From NCBI RefSeq assembly GCF_003977665.1, contig NZ_RYYV01000003.1, positions 186,001 through 250,000 of the forward strand: 64,000 bases of DNA, in the 5' to 3' direction. The position numbers and the translations under genes are program-made. Of this stretch, positions 44,592 to 53,913 are shown in pieces. The notes beneath the pieces were generated by a model that was not told the origin of the DNA, did no database searches, and was given only the letters and a program-made list of their open reading frames with translations. How positions within the stretch are numbered: position 1 is the first letter of the stretch; each line of letters begins with the position of its first letter. This DNA comes from Dyella choica (GTDB lineage: Bacteria; Pseudomonadota; Gammaproteobacteria; Xanthomonadales; Rhodanobacteraceae).

Positions 44592-45251
44592 CTACGGCAA
44601 TGCCGTGCCGACGTGCTCCAGCTCCAGCTGTTCCAGCGAACGCAGCCGGTTCACGATCCGGCAGAACAGCAGGGCGGTGCGCTCGGCGTCATACACCGCC
44701 GAATGCGCCTCGCTCGCATCGAAGCTGTAGCCGGCGGCCATCACGGCCTTGCTCAGCACGGTTTGCCCGTACAGCAGGCCGCTCAGGCTGGCGGTGTCGA
44801 AACAGCTGAAGGGATGAAACGGATTGCGCTTGTGGCCGACACGGCGCACGGCGGCGTTGAGGAAGCCAAGGTCGAAGGCCGCGTTGTGGCCGACCAGGAC
44901 GGCGCGCTGGCATTCGTTGGCGCGCACCGCCGCGCGTACCGCCTGAAAGATATGGTCCAGCGCAGACCGCTCGTTCAACGCGGCGCGCAACGGATTGTCC
45001 GGATCGATGCCGGTAATCTCCAGGGCGCGCGGATCGAGATTCGCGCCGGGAAAGGGTTCCACGTGGGTGGATACCACCGGTTTGGGGTAGAGCCTGCCCT
45101 CCTGGTCCATGCCCACGGTGACGGCGGCGATTTCCAGCAAGGCATCGCGCTCGGCATCGAAGCCGCCGGTTTCTACGTCCACGATGACCGGCAGGAAGCC
45201 GCGGAAACGGTCGGCCATGCGGGCCGCCAGACTGTTATTGAGTTGCTCCAT
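44592..45251 (-). CDS. rnt: Ribonuclease T
   Basis: A 219-residue DEDDh exoribonuclease that removes the 3' tail of tRNAs and matures 5S and 23S rRNA ends. Exo [16 protein letters not shown] near residue 20; Exo [17 protein letters not shown] near 120; Exo [20 protein letters not shown] near 185 with the catalytic His. It lies upstream of pstS on the same strand, but the Pho box and gap suggest separate transcription. Confidence 0.95.
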   Translation of the reverse strand: MEQLNNSLAARMADRFRGFLPVIVDVETGGFDAERDALLEIAAVTVGMDQEGRLYPKPVVSTHVEPFPGANLDPRALEITGIDPDNPLRAALNERSALDHIFQAVRAAVRANECQRAVLVGHNAAFDLGFLNAAVRRVGHKRNPFHPFSCFDTASLSGLLYGQTVLSKAVMAAGYSFDASEAHSAVYDAERTALLFCRIVNRLRSLEQLELEHVGTALP

Positions 45252-45300
45252 CCGACAAGCATATCAGCCGGCTGCCGTTGGTGTTCTCACTAACTATGCG

Positions 45301-45373
45301 CAGGCCGGGTTGCGAAACCCCGCATCGCCCTGTGCGCCCCCCGCGCCATGCTGGGATTGTCATCCCAGCCTAC
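45301..45373. repeat. REPIN-like repeat, family A, copy 5
   Basis: CAGGCCGGGTTGCGAAACCC at the left, a diverged half, and TGGGATTGTCATCCCAGCCT at the right in inverted orientation. Confidence 0.75.
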
Positions 45374-45481
45374 CCGCATCTCTATAAGCCTGCTCGTCAG
45401 CTACGGGCAGGCCAGGGAAGCTCAAACGGTAAGCATCGCGCCCGAGAATTCATCAGCGCCCTGCATGACGAACCGTACGGT

Positions 45482-45499
45482 TTGTCTTCGTTTTGTCAC
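45482..45499 (+). promoter_or_regulatory. Pho-box-like direct repeat upstream of porin
   Basis: TTGTCTT-CGTT-TTGTCAC: two half-sites 11 bases apart, five of seven matches each to the PhoB consensus CTGTCAT. It lies about 115 bases before the porin ATG, beside the pst region. Weaker than the pstS site. Confidence 0.5.
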
Positions 45500-45614
45500 A
45501 TAACATCCATCTAACGGTAAAGCTGCCGCTCGATCATGCGCCCAGCCCGCAGGCCGCTCCAGGGGAAGGACTGTGATGCCGCGCGGTTCCATTTGATCTA
45601 GCGGAGACAACAAT

Positions 45615-47300
45615 ATGCGTTCAAAGATGCTCACGGTGGCGATCGCTGCCGGTTTGGGCCTGACCAGCGTTACGGCGACTGTGTCGGCTCAGACCTCGAA
45701 CAAGAAGGTGTCGATCAGTCAGTCCGAACTGTCGCAGCTGAAGGCCGAAATCTCAGCGCTGGAGCAGAAGGTTCAGGACCTGGAATCGCAGCAGCAGGCC
45801 CAGCAGCAGGCCCAGGTTGAAACCGCTCAATCGGTGCAGGCTACGCAGGCTCAGGTCCAGGCCACGCAAAAGCAGGTTGTGGCCGCTACGACCGAGCACA
45901 AGGGCGACATCCTCGGTGGTACGGGTGGCGTGAAGTGGACCTTCGGCGGCTTCCTGGCGGCTGAATCGGCCTACCGTTCGCGCGACACCGCCGATGACAT
46001 CTCGACCAAGTTCACCGCCATTCCGTTCCAGGGTGGTACCAGCACCGCGCCGATCAACACGAGCAGCGGCGCTACCACCACCTATCCGGTTACGAACGCC
46101 AAGAACAACCAGTTCGTCTATAGCGCGCGTCAGAGCCGTCTGTCGATCAAGGCGGAAGGCGACATCAACGACTCCACCCACGTGACGGGCTACTACGAGA
46201 CGGACTTCCTCGGTGGCGCCCAGACAGCGAACATGAACGAGAGCAACTCGTTCAATATGCGCGTGCGCCAGTTGTGGGCCAACGTCGACTGGAGCGACTA
46301 CGGCATGCATCTGCTGGCCGGTCAGGCGTGGTCCTTGATGACGCTCGACAGCCAGGGCATCACCGCGGGCAAGGAAGTGCTGCCGCCGACCATCGACGCG
46401 CAGTACGGCGCGGGCTTCAACTGGGCGCGCCAAACGCAGCTGCGCTTCGTGAAGGATTGGAACAAGATGTGGTGGCTGGGCGTGTCGGTGGAAAATCCGC
46501 AGACCGCAGGCATCGGCGGTACCGCCGGCCCGGGCACCAAGGGGTATGCGACCACGACCGCCACGGTCGGCGCAGGCTCGCTGTATGACACCCTCAACTC
46601 GGTGTCGCTCAACCAGATTCCGGACATCCTCGTGAAGTTCGCGGCTGATCCGGGTTGGGGCCACTACGAAGTGTTCGGCATTTCGCGCGAGTTCACCACC
46701 CGCGTCACGCCGACTGCCGCCAATGGCGGTCCGGGCGCCACCACCAACCAGACCGCGCATGGCGGCGGCTTTGGTTTCGGCATGCTGCTGCCGCTGCTGC
46801 CGAAGGTGCTGGACTTCCAGCTTTCGGGCATGAGCGGCAAGGGCATTGGCCGTTACGGCACCTCCGGCCTGAACGACATCACCTATACCACCAGCGGCGC
46901 TCCGCATCCGCTGAAGGAAAACATGGTGTTGGGCACGCTGACGTGGCATGCCACCGACGCCTTCGACGTGTACGCCGAAGGTGGCCGCGAGCAGGAAGAC
47001 AGCTACCAGACCGTTGGCGTGAACGGCTTGCCGCTCGGCTATGGTGCTGGTGCTCTCGGCTACAACAACAGCAACTGCGGCGTCTACGGCGCGGCCACCA
47101 ATTGCACTGGCCAGAACCGCAGTGTCAAGGAAGAAACGCTCGGCTTGGTCTGGAAGTTCTACCAGGGCAAGTTCGGCCGCCTGCAGTTCGGTACGCAGTT
47201 CTCGCATCTTTCGCGTCAGCTGTTCACCGACAGCGCCGGTCATGCGCCGAAGGCCGCGGACAACATGTTCTTCACCAGCTTCCGTTACTACCCGTTCTAA
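45615..47300 (+). CDS. Outer-membrane porin with coiled-coil N-terminus (DcaP/OprP-like)
   Basis: A 561-residue outer-membrane protein. Signal peptide MRSKMLTVAIAAGLGLTSVTATVSA, then a coiled coil (residues 33-90, SELSQLKAEISALEQKVQDL and a Gln-rich run) of the kind that trimerises DcaP-type porins. The rest is beta-barrel: alternating strands such as FGGFLAAESAYRSRD, SRLSIKAEGDIN and THVTGYYETDFLG, ending in YYPF with the terminal aromatic needed for outer-membrane assembly. Nearness to pst genes and a Pho-box-like site suggest a phosphate or anion channel, by analogy with OprP; this is inference. A chain of terminators follows. Confidence 0.85.
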   Translation: MRSKMLTVAIAAGLGLTSVTATVSAQTSNKKVSISQSELSQLKAEISALEQKVQDLESQQQAQQQAQVETAQSVQATQAQVQATQKQVVAATTEHKGDILGGTGGVKWTFGGFLAAESAYRSRDTADDISTKFTAIPFQGGTSTAPINTSSGATTTYPVTNAKNNQFVYSARQSRLSIKAEGDINDSTHVTGYYETDFLGGAQTANMNESNSFNMRVRQLWANVDWSDYGMHLLAGQAWSLMTLDSQGITAGKEVLPPTIDAQYGAGFNWARQTQLRFVKDWNKMWWLGVSVENPQTAGIGGTAGPGTKGYATTTATVGAGSLYDTLNSVSLNQIPDILVKFAADPGWGHYEVFGISREFTTRVTPTAANGGPGATTNQTAHGGGFGFGMLLPLLPKVLDFQLSGMSGKGIGRYGTSGLNDITYTTSGAPHPLKENMVLGTLTWHATDAFDVYAEGGREQEDSYQTVGVNGLPLGYGAGALGYNNSNCGVYGAATNCTGQNRSVKEETLGLVWKFYQGKFGRLQFGTQFSHLSRQLFTDSAGHAPKAADNMFFTSFRYYPF

Positions 47301-47307
47301 GAATGGT

Positions 47308-47336
47308 CTGAAAAAATCCGTCATGGATTTTTTCAG
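47308..47336 (+). terminator. Hairpin after porin gene
   Basis: CTGAAAAAATCC pairs with GGATTTTTTCAG around GTCAT, eight bases past the porin stop. The T-rich right arm would also act as the release tract. Confidence 0.75.
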
Positions 47337-47358
47337 GCGCGGGCCTTCCCTGGTCCGT

Positions 47359-47386
47359 GGAAACGCTGAGCTTATTCAGCGTTTCC
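47359..47386. terminator. Second hairpin after porin gene
   Basis: GGAAACGCTGA pairs with TCAGCGTTTCC; no long T-tract. Part of a three-hairpin cluster. Confidence 0.45.
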
Positions 47387-47425
47387 CCCATCAGTTATCG
47401 GAAAGGAGTTTGACCCAAGGAAGGA

Positions 47426-47461
47426 AAAACGGCGGGCATGTCCCGCCGTTTTGCTTTTTTA
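47426..47461 (+). terminator. Strong Rho-independent terminator
   Basis: AAAACGGCGGG pairs with CCCGCCGTTTT around a short loop, followed by GCTTTTTT. Classic terminator structure ending the porin transcript. Confidence 0.9.
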
Positions 47462-47573
47462 CGTGCAGGCGTCCAGCCCATATGAATCAACCGGCGCGGC
47501 TTGTTCAGTTGCATGAATTTGCATTTAGCTACGCGCTTGCGATGCCTGGGAGCAATCCGATACTTTGCTTCTC

Positions 47574-47942
47574 ATGTCTTCCTTCAACCGCCATCGCTCG
47601 CTGCTGCTGACGCTTTGCGCACTCGCCCTGTTGTTGCTGGCGGGCACGAGCAAAGTGTTGGGTGCGCAGCCTCGCCATGGGACTTGCGCGCAGACTTCGC
47701 TTGCATCGGCCATGGCGGTTGCGGGTCATGACAAAGCCGTGGCGGAAAAGGCTGGCGGTGCCTCGAGCGATTGCAACAACGACCAGCTCGATGATGATTG
47801 CGGCTTAGACGATGAACTGGTTGCGCCGGCGCTCGTGCACGTTGTGCTGGCCCCCGTGCGCTCCGGTGTTCCTGTAGACATCGCTCCATCCCTGCGGCCG
47901 ACGCCCTCCGCCGGCCCGCTGCGGCCACCACGCGCCGCCTGA
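47574..47942 (+). CDS. Small secreted protein, Cys/His/Asp-rich
   Basis: A 122-residue protein with a signal peptide (LLLTLCALALLLLAGTSKVLGAQ). The mature part has three Cys within an acidic stretch (SDCNNDQLDDDCGLDDE) plus HGTC, which could bind metal, and a Pro-rich tail. The family is not recognised. The ATG at 47574 follows GGGAG; a TTG nine bases earlier is possible. Confidence 0.55.
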   Translation: MSSFNRHRSLLLTLCALALLLLAGTSKVLGAQPRHGTCAQTSLASAMAVAGHDKAVAEKAGGASSDCNNDQLDDDCGLDDELVAPALVHVVLAPVRSGVPVDIAPSLRPTPSAGPLRPPRAA

Positions 47943-48099
47943 CGTCATTCTGCGGCGCTCCTGCCGCTGCTTATCCCCTGAGCTTGTTCTTTGCTTCGGC
48001 AGCACTTGGCCGCGTATAGGCGCGTGTCGCTGTCGTGGCGTCCCATTGCATCCAGCGCGTTCGCCGCGGCTGTGCGAACGTCTAGTGGAGATTTTCCCC

Positions 48100-48774
48100 A
48101 TGCAACGTCTGATCGACGGTTTCCGGTATTTCCGCCAGGAAGTTTTCCCCGAGCAGCGCGAGCTGTTCAAGCAACTGGCCTCGGGCCAGAGCCCGAGCAC
48201 CCTGTTCATCACCTGCGCCGATTCGCGCGTGATGCCCGAGATGATCTTCAATGCGCAGCCGGGTGAACTGTTCGTCTATCGCAACATCGGCAACATCGTC
48301 CCGCCTTATGCACAGCATGTGAGCGGCGTGGTGGCGGCCATCGAGTACGCGGTGCGCGTGCTCCAGGTCAGGCACATCGTGATTTGCGGTCATTCCGATT
48401 GCGGCGCCATGAAGGCACTGCAAAAGCCTGCGCTCGTGAAGGACATGCCATCGGTCGCGGCGTGGTTGAAGCATGGCGACGTGGCGCGCTACGTGGTCGA
48501 GCACAACAGCCATGGCTTGCCGGAAGACGAAAAACTGGCCTGCCTGACGCGCGAGAACGTGGTCGGTCAGCTGGAACACTTGCGCACTCTGCCGGTTGTG
48601 GCGGCGGCATTGGCGCGCGGCATTCTGAATATTCACGGTTGGGTGTACGACATTGCCCATGCCGAGATCGACGTTTTCGATGCGGAGCAGGGCTGCTTCG
48701 TGAAACTCGACCCCGGCAGCGGCAAGTTACCCGATGCGACGCCGCACTTGCGCTTTGCCGCCACCGGGTCCTGA
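48100..48774 (+). CDS. Beta-carbonic anhydrase
   Basis: A 224-residue zinc enzyme that interconverts CO2 and bicarbonate. Zinc ligands are visible in ITCADSRVMPE (Cys near residue 40) and IVICGHSDCGAMKAL (His near 99, Cys near 102); the Asp-Arg pair of ADSR completes the active site. The ATG at 48100 follows GGAG at nine bases. The SulP transporter gene starts ten bases after the stop, so the two are an operon for inorganic carbon supply or pH control. Confidence 0.95.
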   Translation: MQRLIDGFRYFRQEVFPEQRELFKQLASGQSPSTLFITCADSRVMPEMIFNAQPGELFVYRNIGNIVPPYAQHVSGVVAAIEYAVRVLQVRHIVICGHSDCGAMKALQKPALVKDMPSVAAWLKHGDVARYVVEHNSHGLPEDEKLACLTRENVVGQLEHLRTLPVVAAALARGILNIHGWVYDIAHAEIDVFDAEQGCFVKLDPGSGKLPDATPHLRFAATGS

Positions 48775-48784
48775 GGAGCGAACC

Positions 48785-50296
48785 ATGCGATCCTATTTTT
48801 CACAAGGACTCTTCGGCCGTGATCTGCTTGGTTCGATCGTGGTATTCCTGGTGGCGTTGCCGTTGTGCATGGGCATCGCCATCGCTTCGGGCATGCCGCC
48901 CGCGGCGGGCCTGATCACCGGAATCGTTGGCGGCATCGTGGTCGGCGCCGTGGCCGGCTCGCCCCTGCAGGTAAGCGGTCCTGCAGCGGGCCTGGCGGTG
49001 CTGGTGTTTGAGCTGGTGCGCGAGCATGGCGTGGCGGCGTTGGGACCGGTGGTGTTGCTCGCCGGCCTGATCCAGGTCATTGCCGGCGTGGGCAAGATTG
49101 GCGTGTGGTTTCGCATGATCTCCCCGGCGGTGGTGGCAGGCATGCTGTCGGGCATCGGCATCTTGATCGTGGCTTCGCAGATGCATGTACTGATCGATGC
49201 CGCTCCCAAGGCGCGCGGCCTGGAAAATTTCGTCGCCTTGCCCGACGCGTTGGTCAGTGCATTCAAGGGTGAGGTCGGCAGCGTATCCGCGCTGATCGTT
49301 GGCTTGTCCACCATGGCCATCATGCTGGGTTGGGAGAAGCTGCGTCCGCACGCTCTGCGCTTTGTGCCGGGGGCGTTGCTGGCCGTGGTGACAGTTACCG
49401 CCCTGGTCACCCTGTTGGGTACGCAGGTGAACAAGGTGAATATCCCGGCGAATCTGTTCGCAACGATCGAGCTGCCGAGCTTGAGCAGCCTTGCCTCATT
49501 GGCGCAGCCGTCGCTGCTTGTGGCGGCGCTCACCTTTGCGCTGATCGCCAGTGCCGAGACGCTACTGTCGGCAGCGGCGGTGGATCGCATGCATAAAGGT
49601 GCACGCACCAACTACGACCGCGAGCTGGCTGCGCAAGGCGTGGGCAACATGCTGTGCGGCTTGCTGGGTCCCTTGCCGATGACCGGAGTGATCGTGCGCA
49701 GTGCCGCCAATGTGCAGGCCGGTTCCGCCACGCGCATGGCGGCGATCCTGCACGGCGGCTGGCTGCTGGTGTTCGCCATGCTGTTGCCGTGGCTGATCCG
49801 CGCCACGCCGGTGGCGTGCCTGGCCGGCATTCTGGTGTTTACCGGCATCAAGATGGTCAACCTCAAGCAGATGAAATCGCTGGCGCAATATGGCCGTGGC
49901 AACTTCGTGGTGTATGCCGTGACAACGCTCGCCATCGTTGCCACCGATCTCCTGACCGGCGTGCTGGTGGGCTTCGCCCTGTCGGTGCTCAAACTGGCGC
50001 TGCAATCTTCGCGTTTGCGGATGGGGCTCACCGATCACCAAGAGCCCGGCATGTTGAAATTGGAACTCGACGGGTCAGCCACCTTTTTCAAGGTGCCTGC
50101 GTTGACGCGCACGCTGGATCAGGTGCCCCCGAACACCCGTGTGCTGCTTGATGTTGGCCGCCTGCATCACGTCGACCAGGCCTGCCTGGAGGTGCTGACC
50201 GAATGGCAAGACAATGCCAGGGCGCGCGGTTGCGAACTGGTGGTGGATTGGAAAGCGTTGCACGCGCGCGTGGAAGGCTTGCGCCAGGCCGCGTGA
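48785..50296 (+). CDS. SulP-family bicarbonate/sulfate transporter
   Basis: A 503-residue inner-membrane protein with about twelve membrane segments. The SulP start is clear (DLLGSIVVFLVALPLCMGIAIASGMPP, AGLITGIVGGIVVG, VSGPAAGLAV). The C-terminal 90 residues form a short STAS-like domain (NTRVLLDVGRLHHVDQACLEVL). GAGGAGCGAACC precedes the ATG. Position ten bases after carbonic anhydrase points to bicarbonate as the substrate; pairs like this are known in other bacteria as BicA- or DAB-like systems, but here the substrate is inferred. Confidence 0.88.
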   Translation: MRSYFSQGLFGRDLLGSIVVFLVALPLCMGIAIASGMPPAAGLITGIVGGIVVGAVAGSPLQVSGPAAGLAVLVFELVREHGVAALGPVVLLAGLIQVIAGVGKIGVWFRMISPAVVAGMLSGIGILIVASQMHVLIDAAPKARGLENFVALPDALVSAFKGEVGSVSALIVGLSTMAIMLGWEKLRPHALRFVPGALLAVVTVTALVTLLGTQVNKVNIPANLFATIELPSLSSLASLAQPSLLVAALTFALIASAETLLSAAAVDRMHKGARTNYDRELAAQGVGNMLCGLLGPLPMTGVIVRSAANVQAGSATRMAAILHGGWLLVFAMLLPWLIRATPVACLAGILVFTGIKMVNLKQMKSLAQYGRGNFVVYAVTTLAIVATDLLTGVLVGFALSVLKLALQSSRLRMGLTDHQEPGMLKLELDGSATFFKVPALTRTLDQVPPNTRVLLDVGRLHHVDQACLEVLTEWQDNARARGCELVVDWKALHARVEGLRQAA

Positions 50297-50301
50297 ATGA
50301 C

Positions 50302-50335
50302 AGCCCCTTTTTCCCTTTGGAAAAGGGGCTCTTTT
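50302..50335 (+). terminator. Rho-independent terminator after SulP
   Basis: AGCCCCTTTTTCC pairs with GGAAAAGGGGCT, followed by CTTTTC. Six bases past the stop. Confidence 0.85.
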
Positions 50336-50352
50336 CTTAGGGGGCAGCCGAT

Positions 50353-50988
50353 TTACGCGGACGTCTTGTCCTTGTATCGGCACAAGTCCCGGATCACGCA
50401 TTGCGGACAATCGGGTTTGCGCGCCTTGCATACGTAGCGCCCGTGCAGGATCAGCCAGTGATGGGCATCCTGCTTGAACTCCTTCGGCACCCCTTTTTCC
50501 AGTTTGTCTTCGACGGCGCGTACGTCTTTGCCGGGTGCCAGTCCGGTGCGGTTGGCGACGCGGAAGATATGCGTATCGACCGCGATGGTGGGGTGACCAA
50601 ACGCGGTGTTGAGCACCACGTTGGCGGTCTTGCGCCCTACGCCCGGCAGCGCTTCGAGCGCTTCGCGATGGTCCGGCACCTCGCCGTCGTATTGCTCCAC
50701 CAATATCCGGCAGAGTGCGATGACGTTTTTCGCCTTGGCGTTGTACAGCCCAATGGTGTTGATATAGCGCTTGAGCTTTTCCTCACCCAGGTCGAGGAGG
50801 GCCTGCGGCGTATTGGCCACCGGGAACAGCTTGCGCGTGGCCTTGTTGACGCCCACGTCGGTGGCTTGGGCTGACAGCACGACCGCGACCAGCAGTTCGA
50901 ACGGGGTGGTGTAGGCCAGCTCGGTGGTGGGATGCGGATTGAGTTCGCGCAGACGGGTGAACAGTTCGGCCACATCCGTTTTCTTCAC
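50353..50988 (-). CDS. nth: Endonuclease III
   Basis: A 211-residue base-excision repair glycosylase/AP lyase for oxidised pyrimidines. It has the helix-hairpin-helix [13 protein letters not shown] near residue 115 with the catalytic Lys, the catalytic Asp in [14 protein letters not shown] near 140, and the C-terminal 4Fe-4S cluster Cys in [19 protein letters not shown]. It overlaps rsxB by four bases; this nth-rnfB neighbourhood is common in Xanthomonadales and other gammaproteobacteria. Confidence 0.97.
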   Translation of the reverse strand: MKKTDVAELFTRLRELNPHPTTELAYTTPFELLVAVVLSAQATDVGVNKATRKLFPVANTPQALLDLGEEKLKRYINTIGLYNAKAKNVIALCRILVEQYDGEVPDHREALEALPGVGRKTANVVLNTAFGHPTIAVDTHIFRVANRTGLAPGKDVRAVEDKLEKGVPKEFKQDAHHWLILHGRYVCKARKPDCPQCVIRDLCRYKDKTSA

Positions 50989-51587
50989 TGCTTGGGCTCC
51001 TGTTTTTTCGCCCTGGCGCGGGCGAGGGCGTCGAGCACGTTTTGGCTGGCACCGTGCACCTGGGCCTTGCGTGCAGCCAGCTCCGCTTCCCGTTGCGCGT
51101 GCTGTGCCGCCAGGCGTGCCTCTCGGCGCTGAAAATGCATGCGCGCCGCTTCGGCGTGAACAGAATCGTTCGCCTGGGCCAGCGGCATGGGCTCAAGCAC
51201 GATGCAATCAACCGGACAGGCCGGCACGCAGCGCTCGCAGCCGGTGCAGTCGTCAGTGAGCACGGTGTGCATCAGCTTGTTCGCTCCGACGATGGCATCG
51301 ACGGGGCAGACTTGGATGCACTTGGTGCAGCCGATGCAGTCGGCCTCGACGATGCGCGCCAGTGTGCGCGGCTTTTCGACCCCGTTTTCCGGGTTCAATG
51401 GTAGCGGTGCGCAGCCGAGCAGGGCAGCCAGCTTGGCAATGCCTTCGCTGCCGCCGGGCGGGCATTGGTTGATCAGCGCTTCGCCTTTGGCGATCGCTTC
51501 CGCATACGGGCGACAGCCGTGGTAGCCGCATTGTTCGCATTGCGTTTGCGGCAGCAGGGCGTCGATGCGGTCGGCGAGGGTGGTCAT
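50985..51587 (-). CDS. rsxB: RnfB/RsxB-type iron-sulfur protein
   Basis: A 200-residue electron-transfer protein. The Fe-S domain [16 protein letters not shown] near residue 17 is followed by two ferredoxin motifs ([18 protein letters not shown] near 85 and [16 protein letters not shown] near 115). It lacks the usual N-terminal membrane segment of RnfB, starting instead at [16 protein letters not shown]. The C-terminal 50 residues are a basic, Ala/Arg-rich helix. No other rnf genes are in the window, so it may act as a free-standing ferredoxin; the gene symbol reflects family only. Confidence 0.85.
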   Translation of the reverse strand: MTTLADRIDALLPQTQCEQCGYHGCRPYAEAIAKGEALINQCPPGGSEGIAKLAALLGCAPLPLNPENGVEKPRTLARIVEADCIGCTKCIQVCPVDAIVGANKLMHTVLTDDCTGCERCVPACPVDCIVLEPMPLAQANDSVHAEAARMHFQRREARLAAQHAQREAELAARKAQVHGASQNVLDALARARAKKQEPKQ

Positions 51588-51616
51588 GGCTATGACAATG
51601 TTTGGTCTTGCCTCAT

Positions 51617-51644
51617 CGTCATTCCGGCCTGCGCCGGAATGACG
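51617..51644. repeat. Single REP palindrome, family B
   Basis: CGTCATTCCGGCCTGCGCCGGAATGACG, an almost perfect palindrome of the same type as the ends of the elements at 16124 and 56014. It lies between rsxB and metG. Confidence 0.85.
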
Positions 51645-51667
51645 GATGAAAAATCAGGCGAGTTGGG

Positions 51668-53755
51668 TCAGCGTACCGTCGCGCCCGGCTCCGCCCCCTG
51701 ATCCGCATCCAGCAGAAACAGGTCGCCGCCGCCCTCGCCAGCCGAAAGGATCATCCCCTCGGACACGCCAAAGCGCATCTTGCGCGGCGCGAGGTTGGCG
51801 ATGAACACCACGTTGCGGCCAACCAGCTTTTCCGGCTCGCCGTACGCGGCGCGGATGCCGGAGAATATCTGGCGCTTGCCGAGCGGGCCGGCGTCCAGTT
51901 CGAACCGCAATAGCTTGTCCGAGCCGTCCACGAACTCGCACGCCAGTACCTTGCCGACGCGCAGGTCGAGCTTGGCGAAATCGTCGATGCTGATGACAGG
52001 GGATTCAGTGCTGGCGGCGGTGGCTTCAGTCATGGGCTTGCTTTCTTTCTTGGGCTGTAGCTGGCGGGCGGGCTCCGGCGCGGAGCCCAGCGATTCCTTC
52101 GAGGCCTCGATCATCGCTTCGATCAGCTTGGGATCGATGCGCGAGAGCAGCGGCTCGAAAACTTGGATGGTGTGATTGTGCAAGGTGGCGCAGGCCGCAT
52201 CGAAATGCACGATGGGGGCAGCGAGGAATTTCTCCGCGGCTGCCACCGTGACCGGCAGTACCGGCTTGAGCAGGCCGCCAAGCAAACGGAATGCGGCAAG
52301 CGCAAACGAGCAGACTTGATGCAGCTCATTGCGCTGCGCTTCGTCCTTCGCCATGACCCATGGCGCCTTGACGGCGATGTGGCCATTGACCAGGTCGGCC
52401 ATCAGGACGAACTTGCGCATCACTTCGGCGAATTCACCGCTTTCGTACAGCTGGGGCACCTCGTTGTAATGCGAAAGCAGTGCTTGCCACAGCTCGTTTT
52501 GCTCATCCGAAAAGCCGGCTGCCAGGCGCCCGTCGAAGAACTTGTGCACGAAACCCGCGGTGCGGCTGGCGATGTTCACCCACTTGCCGATCAGGTGCGA
52601 ATTGACGCGCTCTTCGAACGCCTTCAGGTCCAGATCCACGTCCACCGGCGCATCGCTCAGCATGGTGGCGAAGTAATAGCGCAGGAATTCTGCGTTCAAG
52701 CCGACATCGAGATACGTGCGTGCCTGGATGAAGGTGCCGCGCGACTTGGACATCTTCGCGCCGTTCACCGTCAGGTAGCCATTGACGTGCAGCGCGGTGG
52801 GCGTACGGAACTGCGCGCCGTGCAGCATCGCCGGCCAGAACAGGCCGTGGAAATTGATGATGTCCTTGCCGATGAAGTGGTGCAATTGGGCATCGCTGTC
52901 CGGCGCCAGGAAATCCTCGAACTTCAGGCCGGTGCGCCCGCACAGGTGCTTGAAGCTCGCCAGGTAGCCGACCGGCGCATCCAGCCATACGTAAAAGAAC
53001 TTGCCCGGCGCGTCGGGAATGGGGAAGCCGAAGTAGGGCGCGTCGCGCGAGATGTCCCAGTCTTTCAGGCCGCCGTCCAGCCACTCCTTGAGCTTGGCCA
53101 CCACGCCGGGGTTGGCCACTGGCTTGCCGTGCGTAAGCTTGCCCGCGAACCAGTCGCGCAGCAGCGTTTCGAACTTGCTCAGCTCGAAGAAGTAGTGTTC
53201 CGAATCGCGCAGCACCGGTGTCGCGCCGGAGACCACCGAGTAGGGGTTGATCAGGTCGGTGGGCGCGTAGGTGGCGCCGCAGTTCTCGCAATTGTCGCCA
53301 TACTGGTCCGGCGTACCGCACTTGGGGCAGGTGCCCTTGATGTAACGGTCCGGCAGGAACATCTGCTTGTCCGGATCGAACAGCTGCTGGATGTCGCGCT
53401 TGGCGATGTAGCCGCTATCGCGCAGGCGCACGTAGATCTGCGAAGCCAGCTCGCGGTTCTCTTCCGAATGCGTGGTGTAGTAGTTGTCGTAGCTGAAATG
53501 GAAGTCGGCGAAGTCCGCTTCATGGCTGGCGCGGATGCCGTCGATGAAGGCTTCCGGCGATACCCCGGCCTTTTCCGCGGCGAGCATGATCGGCGTGCCG
53601 TGCGCATCGTCTGCCGCCACGAAATGCACCTCGTGGCCCATCATCCGCTGCGCGCGGACCCAGATGTCGGTCTGGATGTAGCCCAGCATGTGGCCCAGAT
53701 GGAGCGGGCCATTGGCATAGGGCAGGGCGTGGGTGACGAGTAGGCGACGGCTCAT
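51668..53755 (-). CDS. metG: Methionyl-tRNA synthetase
   Basis: A 695-residue class I synthetase. HIGH motif: YANGPLHLGHM at residue 15; zinc knuckle: CPKCGTPDQYGDNCENCG near 145; KMSKS motif: GAKMSKSRGTF near 335. The C-terminal tRNA-binding (EMAP-like) domain follows a Glu/Ala linker (ISIDDFAKLDLRVGKVLACEFVDG) and gives dimerisation. The ATG at 53755 is chosen; a TTG six codons upstream is possible. It diverges from the HAD gene. Confidence 0.97.
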   Translation of the reverse strand: MSRRLLVTHALPYANGPLHLGHMLGYIQTDIWVRAQRMMGHEVHFVAADDAHGTPIMLAAEKAGVSPEAFIDGIRASHEADFADFHFSYDNYYTTHSEENRELASQIYVRLRDSGYIAKRDIQQLFDPDKQMFLPDRYIKGTCPKCGTPDQYGDNCENCGATYAPTDLINPYSVVSGATPVLRDSEHYFFELSKFETLLRDWFAGKLTHGKPVANPGVVAKLKEWLDGGLKDWDISRDAPYFGFPIPDAPGKFFYVWLDAPVGYLASFKHLCGRTGLKFEDFLAPDSDAQLHHFIGKDIINFHGLFWPAMLHGAQFRTPTALHVNGYLTVNGAKMSKSRGTFIQARTYLDVGLNAEFLRYYFATMLSDAPVDVDLDLKAFEERVNSHLIGKWVNIASRTAGFVHKFFDGRLAAGFSDEQNELWQALLSHYNEVPQLYESGEFAEVMRKFVLMADLVNGHIAVKAPWVMAKDEAQRNELHQVCSFALAAFRLLGGLLKPVLPVTVAAAEKFLAAPIVHFDAACATLHNHTIQVFEPLLSRIDPKLIEAMIEASKESLGSAPEPARQLQPKKESKPMTEATAASTESPVISIDDFAKLDLRVGKVLACEFVDGSDKLLRFELDAGPLGKRQIFSGIRAAYGEPEKLVGRNVVFIANLAPRKMRFGVSEGMILSAGEGGGDLFLLDADQGAEPGATVR

Positions 53756-53913
53756 GGATGGCAGCGACTCCAAATGGGCCGTGCATTATGGCATGCGGCG
53801 CCGCTGACGCTTCGCAATGGTGATGCCGGGAAGCGGTTCGTCTGGATTTGCACGATATTGCACGTTTGTGTACATTTGTTCGTAGTGTGGACGAATGGTG
53901 GGGTGGCGTGGTG

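Larger units (their letters stand above)
45252..45614. other. Divergent regulatory region between rnt and porin
   Basis: About 360 bases with no gene. It holds REPIN-like copy 5 (45301-45373) and a Pho-box-like repeat (45482-45499), with AGCGGAGA near the porin start as ribosome binding site. Confidence 0.6.

Noticed and set aside
45753-47324. 523-codon minus-strand frame over the porin
   Set aside because: Antisense to a porin with signal peptide, coiled coil and terminal aromatic residue.
52163-53743. 526-codon plus-strand frame over metG
   Set aside because: Antisense to metG with all its motifs.
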